A DNA stretch of 64,000 nucleotides from Nostoc sp. RI_552 (lineage in GTDB: Bacteria; Cyanobacteriota; Cyanobacteriia; Cyanobacteriales; Nostocaceae): contig WGNO01000031.1 of NCBI GenBank assembly GCA_016124525.1, forward strand, positions 30,623-94,622, written 5' to 3'. A program made the translations under genes and the position numbers. The notes under the pieces were generated by a model, which saw only the letters and a list, made by a program, of their open reading frames with translations, searched no databases and was not told where the DNA came from. The stretch's first letter is position 1; every line of letters starts with the position of its first letter. This document shows positions 47,863-56,776 of the stretch, one piece after another.

Positions 47863-49650
47863 ATGACAAAGCAGCTCTTTGTTACCAAAAAATTCGGCAC
47901 TTATGCTGACACCTTTCTCATGCTAGGTTTGGTACAGCTTGTGGAGTACGGACTGAGGGCAACTAACCAAAAAAGTGCAATTCAGATTGTAGATGAAGGA
48001 ATACGCTACTGCCTAAAACTCAAACAAACTGTAAATTTAGAAGTTATCGCTCAACTGAAATATAACAATCCTTTCCCGCCAGTTAAAGGTCAAAAAACTG
48101 ACATTAGCAAGATCCCACGGGAAACGGAACTTTTTGACACAGTTCAGAAAAGTGACCATCGCAAACTTTACCGGAACTATGTATTTCAACAACGAGGTAA
48201 AGTTCAATTTAATGAAGATGCACCGAAGCCTCCTCATGCTAGTACGCAAAATGGCGTAATTCTTACTTCTATGCGCCATGATCGCAATCATAATGAACTA
48301 TGGTGCTTAGGATGGCAAATTAAAGATAATTATGGGGTTTTACTTGCTTGTTTAATTCAAGCTTTTAGTCAGGAAAATTACCTCAGTCTAGATGGAGATA
48401 TTCAAAAAGTTGCGGAGTTATTTCAACAAGGTACAGGCCAGAAGTTACCTGAAACAGCTAGTGCGGTCAAAATTTATTTTCCGACATCTGTGCAAGGTGT
48501 CAATCGGGTTAAAGGAGATGGTAACAAGGTAGATTCGCAAAAAAAAGATTGGTTAAGTTTATGGCTAATTGCGGGGGGATTATTTCACTTTGGCATAGCA
48601 GAATGGCTCAAGATTAGTGAGGGAGTTTATGATTGGCGAGTCGTTGTGCTTCAACCTCAAGATATTCAATTAACGAAATATCGTGGGGTGTTGGATAAAC
48701 TTCGCAAATTTAACCCACCTTCTGGGGGACATGGAATTGCCCGATTTGATGCTGAGTTGATATTACTGTTATGTCAGGAATTACTCAATTATCACAAAGC
48801 CGAAGCAGAGGGGGAACCAGATGAATTTAGTATTTGGCAACCAATTAACCATTTTGTTAGCAGCTTTTTGGGGACTCACTTTGGTTCTAAAGGTCAAGTG
48901 TATGGTGTTAAAGAAGTCTTTAGTTTGGGTTTACCTGGTTGGATTAGTCCTCAAAATTATGAGGAATTAATGGATTATCAAAGTCTTTTAAAGGAGCATT
49001 TATCGGTAATTATTAGCTTGTCTGCGGAAGAGGGAAATAGTGAATTATTGGCAGGTTATCGAGACTTTATTACTAGTAATAACCTGTACCAATTTTTTCA
49101 CTTTCAAATCATTTACGCTGATTATGTTGTCAAAGTTTTAGCAAATTCCAAGGCTAAAGGTCCCCGGTTATTTTCTCTTAAGGGATTAAACCTCATGGTC
49201 AAAAATTTCCAGCATCGTCAAGATGACCAAGATTGGTCTTTAACAGAAATCACTGAAGACTCTGGTTTTTTACGCATAGCTAAAGCTATTAATAGCGCTA
49301 CAGTGTATGCAGGAAAAGAAGAACACGGTTGGGTGCGAATTTATGGTTTAGCCCAACGCTTAAGTAGTCAAGCAGGTTCTAAGAAAGATTTCATTATTGA
49401 ATTGTCAACCTTTTTGGCTAGTTATGAAAATGAGAATCTGCGCATTGATGAGGAATTAAAGAAAAAAGGTAAGTTACGCCGTATCTGGACTACCAAAGAT
49501 GATTTAGACCGGGTAATTCATCTGATTGACCATTATGGTTCTAGTTTAGTTGCTAACCTGTTAATTGCTTATGGCTATGCCAAAGGTTGGGGTAAAGTTA
49601 AGGATACTGATGAAACTGATAGCAATGATAATTTAGAAACAGAAGGATAA
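47863..49650 (+). CDS. cas8: Cas8a1/Csx8-like large subunit (MYXAN/DevT type)
   Basis: 595 residues from ATG 47863 (MTKQLFVTKKFGTYADTFLMLGLVQLVEYGL), the way type I-MYXAN Cas8 (DevT-like) proteins start. The frame upstream to 47824 overlaps the -10 box, so that start is rejected. No nuclease motif; helical, with a late conserved LIDHYGSSLVANLLIAYGYAKGWGK. It should be the large subunit of the Cascade-like surveillance complex with the next three genes, whose order (cas8-cas7-cas5-cas6) is the dev-type order. The acidic tail DETDSNDNLETEG is low-complexity. Confidence 0.75.
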   Translation: MTKQLFVTKKFGTYADTFLMLGLVQLVEYGLRATNQKSAIQIVDEGIRYCLKLKQTVNLEVIAQLKYNNPFPPVKGQKTDISKIPRETELFDTVQKSDHRKLYRNYVFQQRGKVQFNEDAPKPPHASTQNGVILTSMRHDRNHNELWCLGWQIKDNYGVLLACLIQAFSQENYLSLDGDIQKVAELFQQGTGQKLPETASAVKIYFPTSVQGVNRVKGDGNKVDSQKKDWLSLWLIAGGLFHFGIAEWLKISEGVYDWRVVVLQPQDIQLTKYRGVLDKLRKFNPPSGGHGIARFDAELILLLCQELLNYHKAEAEGEPDEFSIWQPINHFVSSFLGTHFGSKGQVYGVKEVFSLGLPGWISPQNYEELMDYQSLLKEHLSVIISLSAEEGNSELLAGYRDFITSNNLYQFFHFQIIYADYVVKVLANSKAKGPRLFSLKGLNLMVKNFQHRQDDQDWSLTEITEDSGFLRIAKAINSATVYAGKEEHGWVRIYGLAQRLSSQAGSKKDFIIELSTFLASYENENLRIDEELKKKGKLRRIWTTKDDLDRVIHLIDHYGSSLVANLLIAYGYAKGWGKVKDTDETDSNDNLETEG

Positions 49651-49657
49651 TCAGATA

Positions 49658-50620
49658 ATGACTAGGGTGCAATTTCCAGTTTATTCAATTTCCATCAGTG
49701 GTTTAGTTTCTTGGCAACTTCACGCTTTAAATAATGAGGGTAATGAGGGTAATCAATCTTTAACTCGGCGTTATTATATCATTCAAAAAGGTATGAATGA
49801 ACCTGAGTATGTCAATGGAATTTCTGGGGATATGCTCAAACATATTCAGGCAGAACATTTACACCGTCTAGCGATGGAATGTGGATTAAGTTTATCCGAG
49901 GGTGGTAAGCAATTTAATCCTGATAGAGTTGGTTATGATTTGGAGAAAAATCTTTCTTTTTTTAGGGACAAAGATAGTGATTTAGCTGCTAAAACAGGTA
50001 AGGTTCTCAAACTTTGCACTATCAGCGATTTGGAAGGTTTTATGGTGACAGAAAAGAAGGGACAAACTCTGAAGCGGGATTCTGTAATTGAATTTGGGGC
50101 GGTTGTGGGTTTACCTAGTTCGGTAAAAACTCAGAGTTATTTTCATGCTAAATACGGTGTGGATAATCCAACTCCTTATAATGTACAAGTCAGTTCCGGT
50201 TTATATGCCACTGTTTTGAATATAGAGGCTTTTCGAATTGGTTATAATCCTCACAATTTTAGTTATAGCATTGACGTGACTGAACGCAAAAAACGCTTAG
50301 ATGCTTTACTCAAAAGTGTGCTGTATACCTATTTGCAGCCTAATGGAGCTAAACGCAATACTCATTTACCCCATGCTGACCATTTTGAAGGTGTGATCAC
50401 TGTGAGTACTCGGCGCTGTCCTGCACCGATGATTAGCCCATTGGAATGGGAATACAAGGATCAAATTCATAGTTTAGCAAGGACATTAAATAATCTTAAT
50501 GGTGCGGAAACGATTCATTGTTTTGATTTTAATAATATGGCTGAGTTTGCGGATCAAATTAAAACTTTAATTGGTGAAAGTCAACCTTGGGAGAGTAAAA
50601 ATGCCGAAGCTATCGCCTAA
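49658..50620 (+). CDS. cas7: Cas7 / DevR-family backbone protein
   Basis: 320 residues of the Cas7 (DevR, Csa2-like) family: N-terminal FPVYSISISGLVSWQLHALN with the RRM-like strand, and VITVSTRRCPAPMISPLEWEY near the C-terminus. It forms the helical crRNA-binding backbone in type I effector complexes. It is eight bases after cas8, and its end overlaps the start of cas5 by 20 bases. DevR of Myxococcus, the same family, was first known as a developmental gene, so non-defence roles exist. Confidence 0.85.
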   Translation: MTRVQFPVYSISISGLVSWQLHALNNEGNEGNQSLTRRYYIIQKGMNEPEYVNGISGDMLKHIQAEHLHRLAMECGLSLSEGGKQFNPDRVGYDLEKNLSFFRDKDSDLAAKTGKVLKLCTISDLEGFMVTEKKGQTLKRDSVIEFGAVVGLPSSVKTQSYFHAKYGVDNPTPYNVQVSSGLYATVLNIEAFRIGYNPHNFSYSIDVTERKKRLDALLKSVLYTYLQPNGAKRNTHLPHADHFEGVITVSTRRCPAPMISPLEWEYKDQIHSLARTLNNLNGAETIHCFDFNNMAEFADQIKTLIGESQPWESKNAEAIA

Positions 50621-51332
50621 ATCTTTTTCTAAGCAGTGGCTAACTGTGGTTTATCAACCTGTGAGCCTATTTTCCCTTAAAAGGTCTGATGCAACTAGCA
50701 TGGCGGGACGGTCTAATTTAGTGCCTACTCCTTATGCTATTAAAATGGCATTGTTAAGGGTTTTGCTAGAAACTCAGGGAAGAGAACACCAAAGTGATTT
50801 TATTCAATGGATTGATAGCGAATTTACCTGGATTCGAGATTTAACAATTTATATTTGGCCTCCAGAAAAATTGGTTGTGAATCGCAATGGTTACAAATTA
50901 CGGTACTACGATCAAAATGCGGACAAAGTAGATAAAAATCGTGTGACAATCCCAATGCAAGGAGGGTTTGTTTTTCGAGAATGGGTGTATATGCAGGGAA
51001 ATCTCCAAATTTGCTGTAGTGCGGGAAATTATTTAGGAGAACTAGAGGGACTGTTTGGCCAAATTAATTACTTTGGTAAACGCGGCTGTTTTTTTCAGCA
51101 TCTTCCCGAGTATGGACAAGTAACCCCAGAGGCTACCTTTAATCCCAATCCTAGTAATGGGTTTACGGTGCAACCTATGGATGATTTAAGTGAAAAAACT
51201 ACTTTTAATCGGATTAATCCTTTTTCTCAGGATAAAGCACAACTTGATAAAGACCGCGTAATTAAACCTGGATTTCTGCCTCTGCAATTTATGGCCACAA
51301 GTAGCAGTTATGATGTGTACCAAAGATACTGA
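50601..51332 (+). CDS. cas5: Cas5 / DevS-family protein
   Basis: 243 residues from ATG 50601 (MPKLSPKSFSKQWLTVVYQPVSLFSLKRSD). The start is set by the overlap with cas7; the frame open to 50571 is part of cas7. RAMP-fold strands and SNLVPTPYAIKMALLRVLLE match the MYXAN Cas5, which caps the 5' handle of crRNA. No catalytic His is needed since Cas6 is present. Its end overlaps cas6 by 23 bases, so the whole set is one tightly coupled operon. Confidence 0.8.
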   Translation: MPKLSPKSFSKQWLTVVYQPVSLFSLKRSDATSMAGRSNLVPTPYAIKMALLRVLLETQGREHQSDFIQWIDSEFTWIRDLTIYIWPPEKLVVNRNGYKLRYYDQNADKVDKNRVTIPMQGGFVFREWVYMQGNLQICCSAGNYLGELEGLFGQINYFGKRGCFFQHLPEYGQVTPEATFNPNPSNGFTVQPMDDLSEKTTFNRINPFSQDKAQLDKDRVIKPGFLPLQFMATSSSYDVYQRY

Positions 51333-52323
51333 GATTGCTTATGCTGGAGTTAAGCTAGTTCTCAAGTCTACACCAGGTGCGATCGCTCGTACAGCGTTAA
51401 CATCTTGGCTGCCAGAAATTAAACCAGGACTGAGTTGGATTCCTCTAGGAATTTCTGGGGGTGTAGCTAAAATTATGCCTGTGTTGCCACAACCATTGTT
51501 GTATAAATATCTGATGCAATGTATATGTGAGCGCATTGCGGATCATACTTTGGTGGAGTGGCAAGGAAAGCCCTATGAAGTGACTGGAGTAGAAGTAGAT
51601 AATCATGCTTTGCATGTTATTGAAGTTGCTATTTCCACTACACAAACTTTGCCAGCAAGCCTGGGAAGAGGGATTCATGCTCAATGTTTTCAATGGCTGG
51701 CTATTGCTGATCCTGGTTTAGCAGCTCAGTTGCATGAACAAGACAGTGTGCCCATAACTCTGACAATGGGGTATGGCTCATGCCAAAAGCTACATTTGAG
51801 AATTAGTTTATTACAAAAAAAACTATTAGCACCGCTACTTTGGGGATTGAGCACCAGTCTCGATGGAGAAATCACCCTGGGGGGAATACCTTGTCAGTTG
51901 GGTAAGTGCATAGACATTTTCCCCACTAGCAGCTTTGAACAACTAGTGAACTTACCTACCCAAAGCGTGATTGAATTGAAGTTTCTCTCACCCACGAGCT
52001 TTAAACAAGGTGGATTTATCCAGCCTTTTCCATTGCCGGAGTTGGTTTTTAACAGTTTATTACGGCGGTGGAATATTTTTGCACCGCCGGAATTGCATTT
52101 TCCCAAAGTTGAATGGAATGCTTTAATTTCTGCTTTTGAGTTAAAAACCCATGCTTTGAAAATGGAAGGTGGTCCAGAAATTGGGGTTGAGGGGTGGGTC
52201 AAGTATCGGTTTCTGGAACCTGAACAAGCTAGAATTGGGACAATCTTAGCCCATTTTGCTAACTTTGCGGGAGTGGGACGGAAAACAGCTATGGGCATGG
52301 GACGGGTGGTAATTCGTAATTAG
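51310..52323 (+). CDS. cas6: Cas6 crRNA-processing endonuclease
   Basis: 337 residues with two RAMP-like halves and the C-terminal glycine-rich RNA-binding signature FANFAGVGRKTAMGMGRVV. A His (HAQCFQWLA, near 137) is a possible catalytic residue by position, which I cannot confirm. Cas6 cuts within CRISPR repeats. No array is adjacent, only one repeat-like element at 52546-52582, so its natural substrate must lie elsewhere. Two tandem ATGs at 51310 and 51313 are both possible starts. Confidence 0.78.
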   Translation: MMCTKDTEIAYAGVKLVLKSTPGAIARTALTSWLPEIKPGLSWIPLGISGGVAKIMPVLPQPLLYKYLMQCICERIADHTLVEWQGKPYEVTGVEVDNHALHVIEVAISTTQTLPASLGRGIHAQCFQWLAIADPGLAAQLHEQDSVPITLTMGYGSCQKLHLRISLLQKKLLAPLLWGLSTSLDGEITLGGIPCQLGKCIDIFPTSSFEQLVNLPTQSVIELKFLSPTSFKQGGFIQPFPLPELVFNSLLRRWNIFAPPELHFPKVEWNALISAFELKTHALKMEGGPEIGVEGWVKYRFLEPEQARIGTILAHFANFAGVGRKTAMGMGRVVIRN

Positions 52324-52491
52324 CTTAAACCGCAGGAAGCCTCTAACTTAATGGGAAGCGCAAGTGATGAGATGAATTGCGCGTGAGTTGACGACAATCC
52401 CGGGAAGTATCTAGAAAAGAGCAGACAATCATTATATGGTGGTTGGCTGATGGGGAAAATGTTTGGCAAATCTGTAGCAAGGTCAAAAAAC

Positions 52492-52515
52492 CTGGGGAGT
52501 TTGCCAAATCCCCAG
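52492..52515 (-). terminator. Minus-strand intrinsic terminator downstream of cas6
   Basis: CTGGGGA pairs with TCCCCAG around a ten-base loop. On the minus strand the stem runs into TTTTTTG, the form of a strong intrinsic terminator for leftward transcription; on the plus strand no T-run follows. No leftward protein gene ends here. Confidence 0.65.
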
Positions 52516-52523
52516 AAAGTTGA

Positions 52524-52550
52524 CAAAGGAATATTCTCTCAATTCCTTTG
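52524..52550. repeat. Perfect 9-base inverted repeat
   Basis: CAAAGGAAT at 52524-52532 and ATTCCTTTG at 52542-52550, loop of nine. It lies between the terminator-like hairpin and the CRISPR-like repeat. Confidence 0.65.
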
Positions 52551-52582
52551 CGCTAACCTAATCCCTTTAAGGGAACTAAAAC
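52546..52582. CRISPR. Single degenerate CRISPR-like repeat
   Basis: The 37-base segment ends with ATCCCTTTAAGGGAACTAAAAC minus its edges: a short ATCCC-TTTA-AGGGA palindrome then ACTAAAAC, closely like the 3' half of cyanobacterial repeats (ATCCCTATTAGGGATTGAAAC type). There is no second copy before the next gene, so this is a remnant or solo repeat rather than an array. Confidence 0.4.
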
Positions 52583-52672
52583 TTAGACGACTGCTTGGTG
52601 CTAGTTTACGGTTCGGATGCATCCGGGGTAGTTAAGATATGTAAGATACAAAAATCGAGAGGTGTCCAGCAA

Positions 52673-52939
52673 ATGCCTTTGTTTGTCAAAATTGAAGCGG
52701 GTAAAGTTGATAAACCTATATTTGATCAATTCGTACCTGCCCATAAAGCTTATGTGCAAGATTTGATTGCCAAAGGACACAAAGCTCGCACAGGTTATTG
52801 GGCAGAAGACAGAGGGGGAATGTTGATGTTTGAAGCTGCTTCCAGGGATGAAGCAGAAGGAATAGTGGCTCTTGACCCATTGGTACAAAACGGCTGCGTC
52901 ACTTATCAGCTATATGAATGGAAAATTGTTGTGGAATAA
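52673..52939 (+). CDS. YciI-like protein
   Basis: 88 residues from ATG 52673 (MPLFVKIEAGKVDKPIFDQFV). A ferredoxin-like fold with the YciI pattern of an early His (PAHKAYVQDLIAKGH) and GMLMFEAASRDEAEGIVALDPLVQNGCVTYQLYEW. YciI proteins are small dimers of unknown or dioxygenase-like role. The frame open to 52595 includes the upstream palindrome region and is not coding. Directly upstream of the SRP RNA gene. Confidence 0.85.
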   Translation: MPLFVKIEAGKVDKPIFDQFVPAHKAYVQDLIAKGHKARTGYWAEDRGGMLMFEAASRDEAEGIVALDPLVQNGCVTYQLYEWKIVVE

Positions 52940-52976
52940 CACACACTTACGAACTTTTGATGTTATATTGGTATGA

Positions 52977-53070
52977 GACCTGGATCTACGCGACTGTAAC
53001 GCCCAAACCTTGTCAGGACCGGAAGGTAGCAGCAATACGGGATGCTTACGGTAGGCGTAGTCTCCGGGTC
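52977..53070 (+). ncRNA. ffs: Signal recognition particle RNA (small bacterial type)
   Basis: 94 nt. The ends pair as GACCTGGA with TCCGGGTC, then CTACGC with GCGTAG. The universally conserved apical part is CAGGACCGGAAGGTAGCAGC at about 53015-53034. It is the RNA of the Ffh particle that targets membrane proteins. It is followed by a phasin-like gene in the same direction. Confidence 0.95.
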
Positions 53071-53100
53071 GCCCTATTTCATTAGGAGCTTTCATCAGCA

Positions 53101-53493
53101 ATGCCTGGTTTTGGAGATATTGTTCAAAAAGCTTTTTACCTGGGTGTCGGTTTAGCTTCTTACGCAGGTGAGAAGGCGGGAGAAAAGTTGAGCGAACTGC
53201 GATTACAAGCCCAAAAACTGGCGGACGAGATGGTGGCAAGGGGCGAAATAAGCACAGAAGAAGCTCGCCGTCTCGTGGAAGAAATGATGAAACAGGCTCA
53301 AAGTACCCCCCAGCCCGGTGAAAGTAAGGAAAAACCACCAAGCTATGAACCTCGCCGCATTGAAATTCTAGAAGAGGATGAGGTGGGGAACTACTCAAGG
53401 TCAAAGGGTGCTTCCACAGATGATGTTGCTGAGTTGCGCCAAAAGGTGCTAGAAATGCAGGAAGAGTTAAGAAACTTGCAACAAGATGTGTAA
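53101..53493 (+). CDS. Phasin-like coiled-coil protein
   Basis: 130 residues. An N-terminal helical domain (MPGFGDIVQKAFYLGVGLASYAGEKAGEKLSELR) with a poly-amphipathic pattern, a Pro-rich acidic linker, and a C-terminal leucine-heptad coiled coil (DDVAELRQKVLEMQEELRNLQQ). It recalls the PHA-granule-associated phasins but no PHA genes are here. Cytosolic. It sits behind the SRP RNA, a position conserved in related genomes as far as I recall. Confidence 0.65.
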   Translation: MPGFGDIVQKAFYLGVGLASYAGEKAGEKLSELRLQAQKLADEMVARGEISTEEARRLVEEMMKQAQSTPQPGESKEKPPSYEPRRIEILEEDEVGNYSRSKGASTDDVAELRQKVLEMQEELRNLQQDV

Positions 53494-53650
53494 AAAGTAA
53501 ATTTTCCTCTCTTATCTTTACATTGAGAGCCATCTCCACTTACCATTATGTGCGGAAGCTAGGTGAGATACATTGCCTAGGATTTGGTGTAGTGCTGCAA
53601 GCCCGGTAGCGCACAGTTTGCTGTTAATATTCATTAAGGGCGTGGAATTT

Positions 53651-54046
53651 ATGGAACAATGGCAAAAAGATTTAGCGGAAATGGTTGAAACCGTGGCTGA
53701 TGAAGTGGAACGTTTCTTCCTAGGGATGAGCGAAATGATAGATGTATTTTTTGAGCTAACAGAAGAATTTTCCGATCAAGTCCAAAATTCTATTGCTACT
53801 GAAATAGACTATTATTTACAGGAACTCACTGACCCAATTTTGGAAGTTTACTGGGAACTGGAAGAGGTGATGGGAGATCCAGAGCCTGGTTTTCCTTACG
53901 CTGTGGAGCCAACAGGAGAAATGAATCCTGCTTGTATAGGTTGTCAGCATTACCACGGTCAAGTTTATGGTGGTAATCTGTTAGTCTGTGGTATGCATCC
54001 TCATGGGTGGGATGATGATAATTGTCCCGATTGGGAAAAGGTTTAA
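53651..54046 (+). CDS. Acidic protein with C-terminal Cys/His cluster
   Basis: 131 residues from ATG 53651 (MEQWQKDLAEMVETVADEVERFF). An acidic helical N-terminal half, then a C-terminal metal-site-like cluster CIGCQHYHG-CGMHPHG-NCPDWE with four Cys and four His. That suggests zinc or an iron-sulphur centre. Seen in cyanobacteria as an uncharacterised family. The frame open to 53573 is rejected since the family start is MEQWQ. queF follows on the same strand. Confidence 0.7.
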   Translation: MEQWQKDLAEMVETVADEVERFFLGMSEMIDVFFELTEEFSDQVQNSIATEIDYYLQELTDPILEVYWELEEVMGDPEPGFPYAVEPTGEMNPACIGCQHYHGQVYGGNLLVCGMHPHGWDDDNCPDWEKV

Positions 54047-54109
54047 ACTTAGTCAGGCGGACAGTTTTTGGAATTTCATAAGTTATCTATATTGAACATT
54101 GAACAAGTT

Positions 54110-54526
54110 ATGAGTAATTCTTCTCCTGAGACCATATCCCAGCCACAGTCGGAAATGAAGTATGGTGAACGTGAAATTAAAGAAGGTCAATTAATTACCT
54201 TTCCTAACCCCCGTGTGGGTCGGCGATATGATGTGAGCATTTCTTTACCGGAATTTACTTGTAAGTGTCCATTTTCTGGTTATCCTGATTTTGCCACGAT
54301 TTATATTACTTACGTCCCTGATGGGCGGGTGGTGGAGTTAAAGGCGTTAAAGCTTTATATTAATAATTACCGTGATCGCTATATTTCTCACGAAGAATCT
54401 GCTAATCAAATTTTAGATGATTTTGTTGCTGCTTGTGACCCGTTGGAGGTGACGGTCAAGGCGGATTTTAGTCCCCGTGGTAATGTGCATACTGTGGTGG
54501 AAGTGCGTCATCAAAAACCAGTGTAG
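54110..54526 (+). CDS. queF: 7-cyano-7-deazaguanine (preQ0) reductase
   Basis: 138 residues. QueF reduces preQ0 to preQ1 with NADPH in queuosine synthesis. The nucleophilic Cys is in TCKCPFSGYPDFATIYI, with ELKALKLYINNYRD and the SHEE tetrad (YISHEESANQILDDF). The start ATG 54110 follows the family; the frame extends 14 codons further upstream. Convergent with ccs1 across a hairpin at 54533-54557. Confidence 0.94.
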   Translation: MSNSSPETISQPQSEMKYGEREIKEGQLITFPNPRVGRRYDVSISLPEFTCKCPFSGYPDFATIYITYVPDGRVVELKALKLYINNYRDRYISHEESANQILDDFVAACDPLEVTVKADFSPRGNVHTVVEVRHQKPV

Positions 54527-54532
54527 AAGCAA

Positions 54533-54557
54533 AGAAACGCTAGGTGTTAGCGCTTCT
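54533..54557. terminator. Hairpin between queF and ccs1
   Basis: AGAAACGCTA pairs with TAGCGCTTCT with one mismatch, loop of five; it lies between convergent genes. Confidence 0.55.
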
Positions 54558-54567
54558 GTGGGTGGGT

Positions 54568-55935
54568 TTAGGTTCGTGGTTGAGAACTGAGGTGGTCTAA
54601 TATCTGTAGTACTTCTTGTTCAAATGCAAGTTGGGCGCGGTTGGTTTTACCACCAATATACAGGCGATGGCCTGTTTGCAGTGCCCAAATTTGGGAGTGA
54701 GAGAAATAACTCATGGTTGCGCCTAACATTAGTATTGCAAACCCTGCGTAAACCAATGGGATACCAGGATCAGATTTAATTTGTAAGCCTGTGCTACCAA
54801 CTAAATCGATAATTTTCAGGTTGACACCATTGACTTTAGCTGACATTCCGGTTCGCACTGTATTGATTAATTTACCTGTGGAATCATAAATTAATACCAT
54901 TCCCTGTAAGTCTTTGGTGATGACAGAAACCCCTTGACTTAAATCTGGTTTAGTGGGGATCCAAGTTCCCCAAATGCGTCCTCGCCCTTTGGTGTCTAGC
55001 AAGGCCATGGGTAATTGAAAAACGGGACTGTTATTAAATTGGATACGAACAGCTGAGATTCCCCAATCCGTTTGATAGAATGTTACGCCACGATAACGCA
55101 GGGGTTGATTGACAAAAATCTTTTTATGGTCAACTTCCTGTCCCTGTTTATTTAAAACAGACATATCTGAATAAAATTGGTCAATTCCACCGGTGGGTGT
55201 GTAATCAATCCAAAAACGATTCACACGCACAGACCAATCTTTGAGAATTTCAGGATTTGCCCAGGGGCCAGCATCAATAATATTTTTGACCTGAAAGGTC
55301 TCACCACTGGATATCATTTCTTGGGCAATAAATCCAGTCATAGCCCCCCAAATTCCCCCTAAAAGGATCATTACAATTGCCACATGCACAATTATGGGGC
55401 CTAGGCGTCCCATGATTCCTTTACGGGCGTAAAGAATATGATCTTGTTCTTGAAAAATTTGATAATGGCGATTCTGTAAAATTTTGCTGAGATTTTCCAG
55501 GGAACCATGATCTAGTTCTGCACTCAAAGCTAATTTTTGAAATTTCCGGGGTTCTTCGTAATATTTCCAACGACGGGCGGTTTTTAAAGCTGGTAACTGG
55601 CGAGTGAATGTACAAGCTGTGAGGCTAGTACCAAATAAAATCAGTGAGGCCAAAAACCACCAAGTGCGATATACATGGTCTAAACCTACTATTTGAATTA
55701 TTTTCCAGGTCAGAAAACCAAATAAAGCTGGATGCTCTGGGTAGTTGGCTTGATAAAATGCGGGTGACTGACCTTGTTCTATCACAGTGCCGCTTACGCT
55801 AAAAATAGCGATTATTAGCAGTAGTGTGATGGCTAATCGTAAATCAGTCAGTACTGGTAAAACCTCTCTGGGTAGAAATCCCCCAGGTACTGACCACCAA
55901 TTTGATTCTGTGGACACTGAATTTTTTAGGGTCAT
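54568..55935 (-). CDS. ccs1: Cytochrome c biogenesis protein Ccs1 (ResB family)
   Basis: 455 residues, with membrane helices at about 30-50, 83-105, 175-200 and 405-425 and a large lumenal loop between. The ResB pattern includes [36 protein letters not shown] and [25 protein letters not shown]. With CcsA it forms the system II complex that attaches haem to apocytochromes (c6, f, c550) in the lumen. It is three bases downstream of ccdA, so translation is coupled; the two form one operon. Confidence 0.93.
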   Translation of the reverse strand: MTLKNSVSTESNWWSVPGGFLPREVLPVLTDLRLAITLLLIIAIFSVSGTVIEQGQSPAFYQANYPEHPALFGFLTWKIIQIVGLDHVYRTWWFLASLILFGTSLTACTFTRQLPALKTARRWKYYEEPRKFQKLALSAELDHGSLENLSKILQNRHYQIFQEQDHILYARKGIMGRLGPIIVHVAIVMILLGGIWGAMTGFIAQEMISSGETFQVKNIIDAGPWANPEILKDWSVRVNRFWIDYTPTGGIDQFYSDMSVLNKQGQEVDHKKIFVNQPLRYRGVTFYQTDWGISAVRIQFNNSPVFQLPMALLDTKGRGRIWGTWIPTKPDLSQGVSVITKDLQGMVLIYDSTGKLINTVRTGMSAKVNGVNLKIIDLVGSTGLQIKSDPGIPLVYAGFAILMLGATMSYFSHSQIWALQTGHRLYIGGKTNRAQLAFEQEVLQILDHLSSQPRT

Positions 55936-55938
55936 GGC

Positions 55939-56679
55939 TTAGAAATTTCCCCAGGGAAATCGCGAAATCAAGGAAAATACACCAAATCCCACTAATAGCA
56001 CACCACTAACAGGGTTGATCCAACCGGACCAACGCCGCAGTTCTAGGAGCTTTTTAATAGAAGCAGTAAAAGTACCTGCTAAAATCAACGGTGCTACGTA
56101 CCCTGCCGTATAGGATATTAACAAAACAGCGCCGAGAATTAAATCTTGTGTACTGGCAACCCAACCCAGCAAACTAGCTAAAACAGGTGTACTACAAGGA
56201 GATGCTACCAATCCGAAAGTTAAACCCAGGGAATAAGAACGCACACCGGGGGGTAAATCTGGGGAAATCCAATTAGTTTCTCCCAAGGAAGGAAATTGTA
56301 GAGGTAGGGCTTCTAGTAGGTTCAGCCCCATGAGAATGGCAATAATACTGACAATAATTGGTAAGCCGATTCCCACTTGACCATAGACTTTACCAACAAA
56401 AGCTGCTATTACTCCTAGGCCTGCTAGAGTAGTCGCCAATCCCAAAGCGAACCATGTAGATTGTGCTGCTGCTTGTAGGCGACTTTTCGCTTCATAACCG
56501 CCAATGTATCCAATGGTAATAGGCACCATGGACAGCATACAGGGGGTAAGACTTGTTAGCAAGCCAGCTGCAAAAATTATACCAATACTCAGTAAATTAA
56601 GGTGGGTGAGTTGGTTAGATACTAGGGTGTTGGCAAATTGTTCTAATTCGTAAAGTCGTGTTTCCAGGGTCTCCAGCAT
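55939..56679 (-). CDS. ccdA: Thiol-disulphide transporter CcdA
   Basis: 246 residues, six membrane helices. The paired cysteine motifs are in GLLTSLTPCMLSMVPITIGYIGGY and FGLVASPCSTPVLASLLGWV, the two membrane Cys-Pro sites that pass electrons to the lumen to keep haem-binding Cys reduced. First gene of the ccs operon with ccs1, consistent with cyanobacteria using system II cytochrome c assembly. The divergent DUF202 gene lies on the other side. Confidence 0.94.
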   Translation of the reverse strand: MLETLETRLYELEQFANTLVSNQLTHLNLLSIGIIFAAGLLTSLTPCMLSMVPITIGYIGGYEAKSRLQAAAQSTWFALGLATTLAGLGVIAAFVGKVYGQVGIGLPIIVSIIAILMGLNLLEALPLQFPSLGETNWISPDLPPGVRSYSLGLTFGLVASPCSTPVLASLLGWVASTQDLILGAVLLISYTAGYVAPLILAGTFTASIKKLLELRRWSGWINPVSGVLLVGFGVFSLISRFPWGNF

Positions 56680-56776
56680 GGGATGTTTAAGCGGGAAATG
56701 CTTGTTATATTAGCATTCTAGCTTATTTTAGTTGAGATATATGAACTGAGTGCCATCACTTGGCTTAAGAAGTAAC

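Noticed and set aside
44389..52323. CRISPR-associated transposon
   Set aside because: No tnsA, tnsB, tnsC or tniQ gene and no transposon ends were seen in or around the island.
52910..53539. 209-codon minus-strand frame
   Set aside because: It runs antisense across the SRP RNA and the phasin-like gene, has a shuffled composition and no family match.
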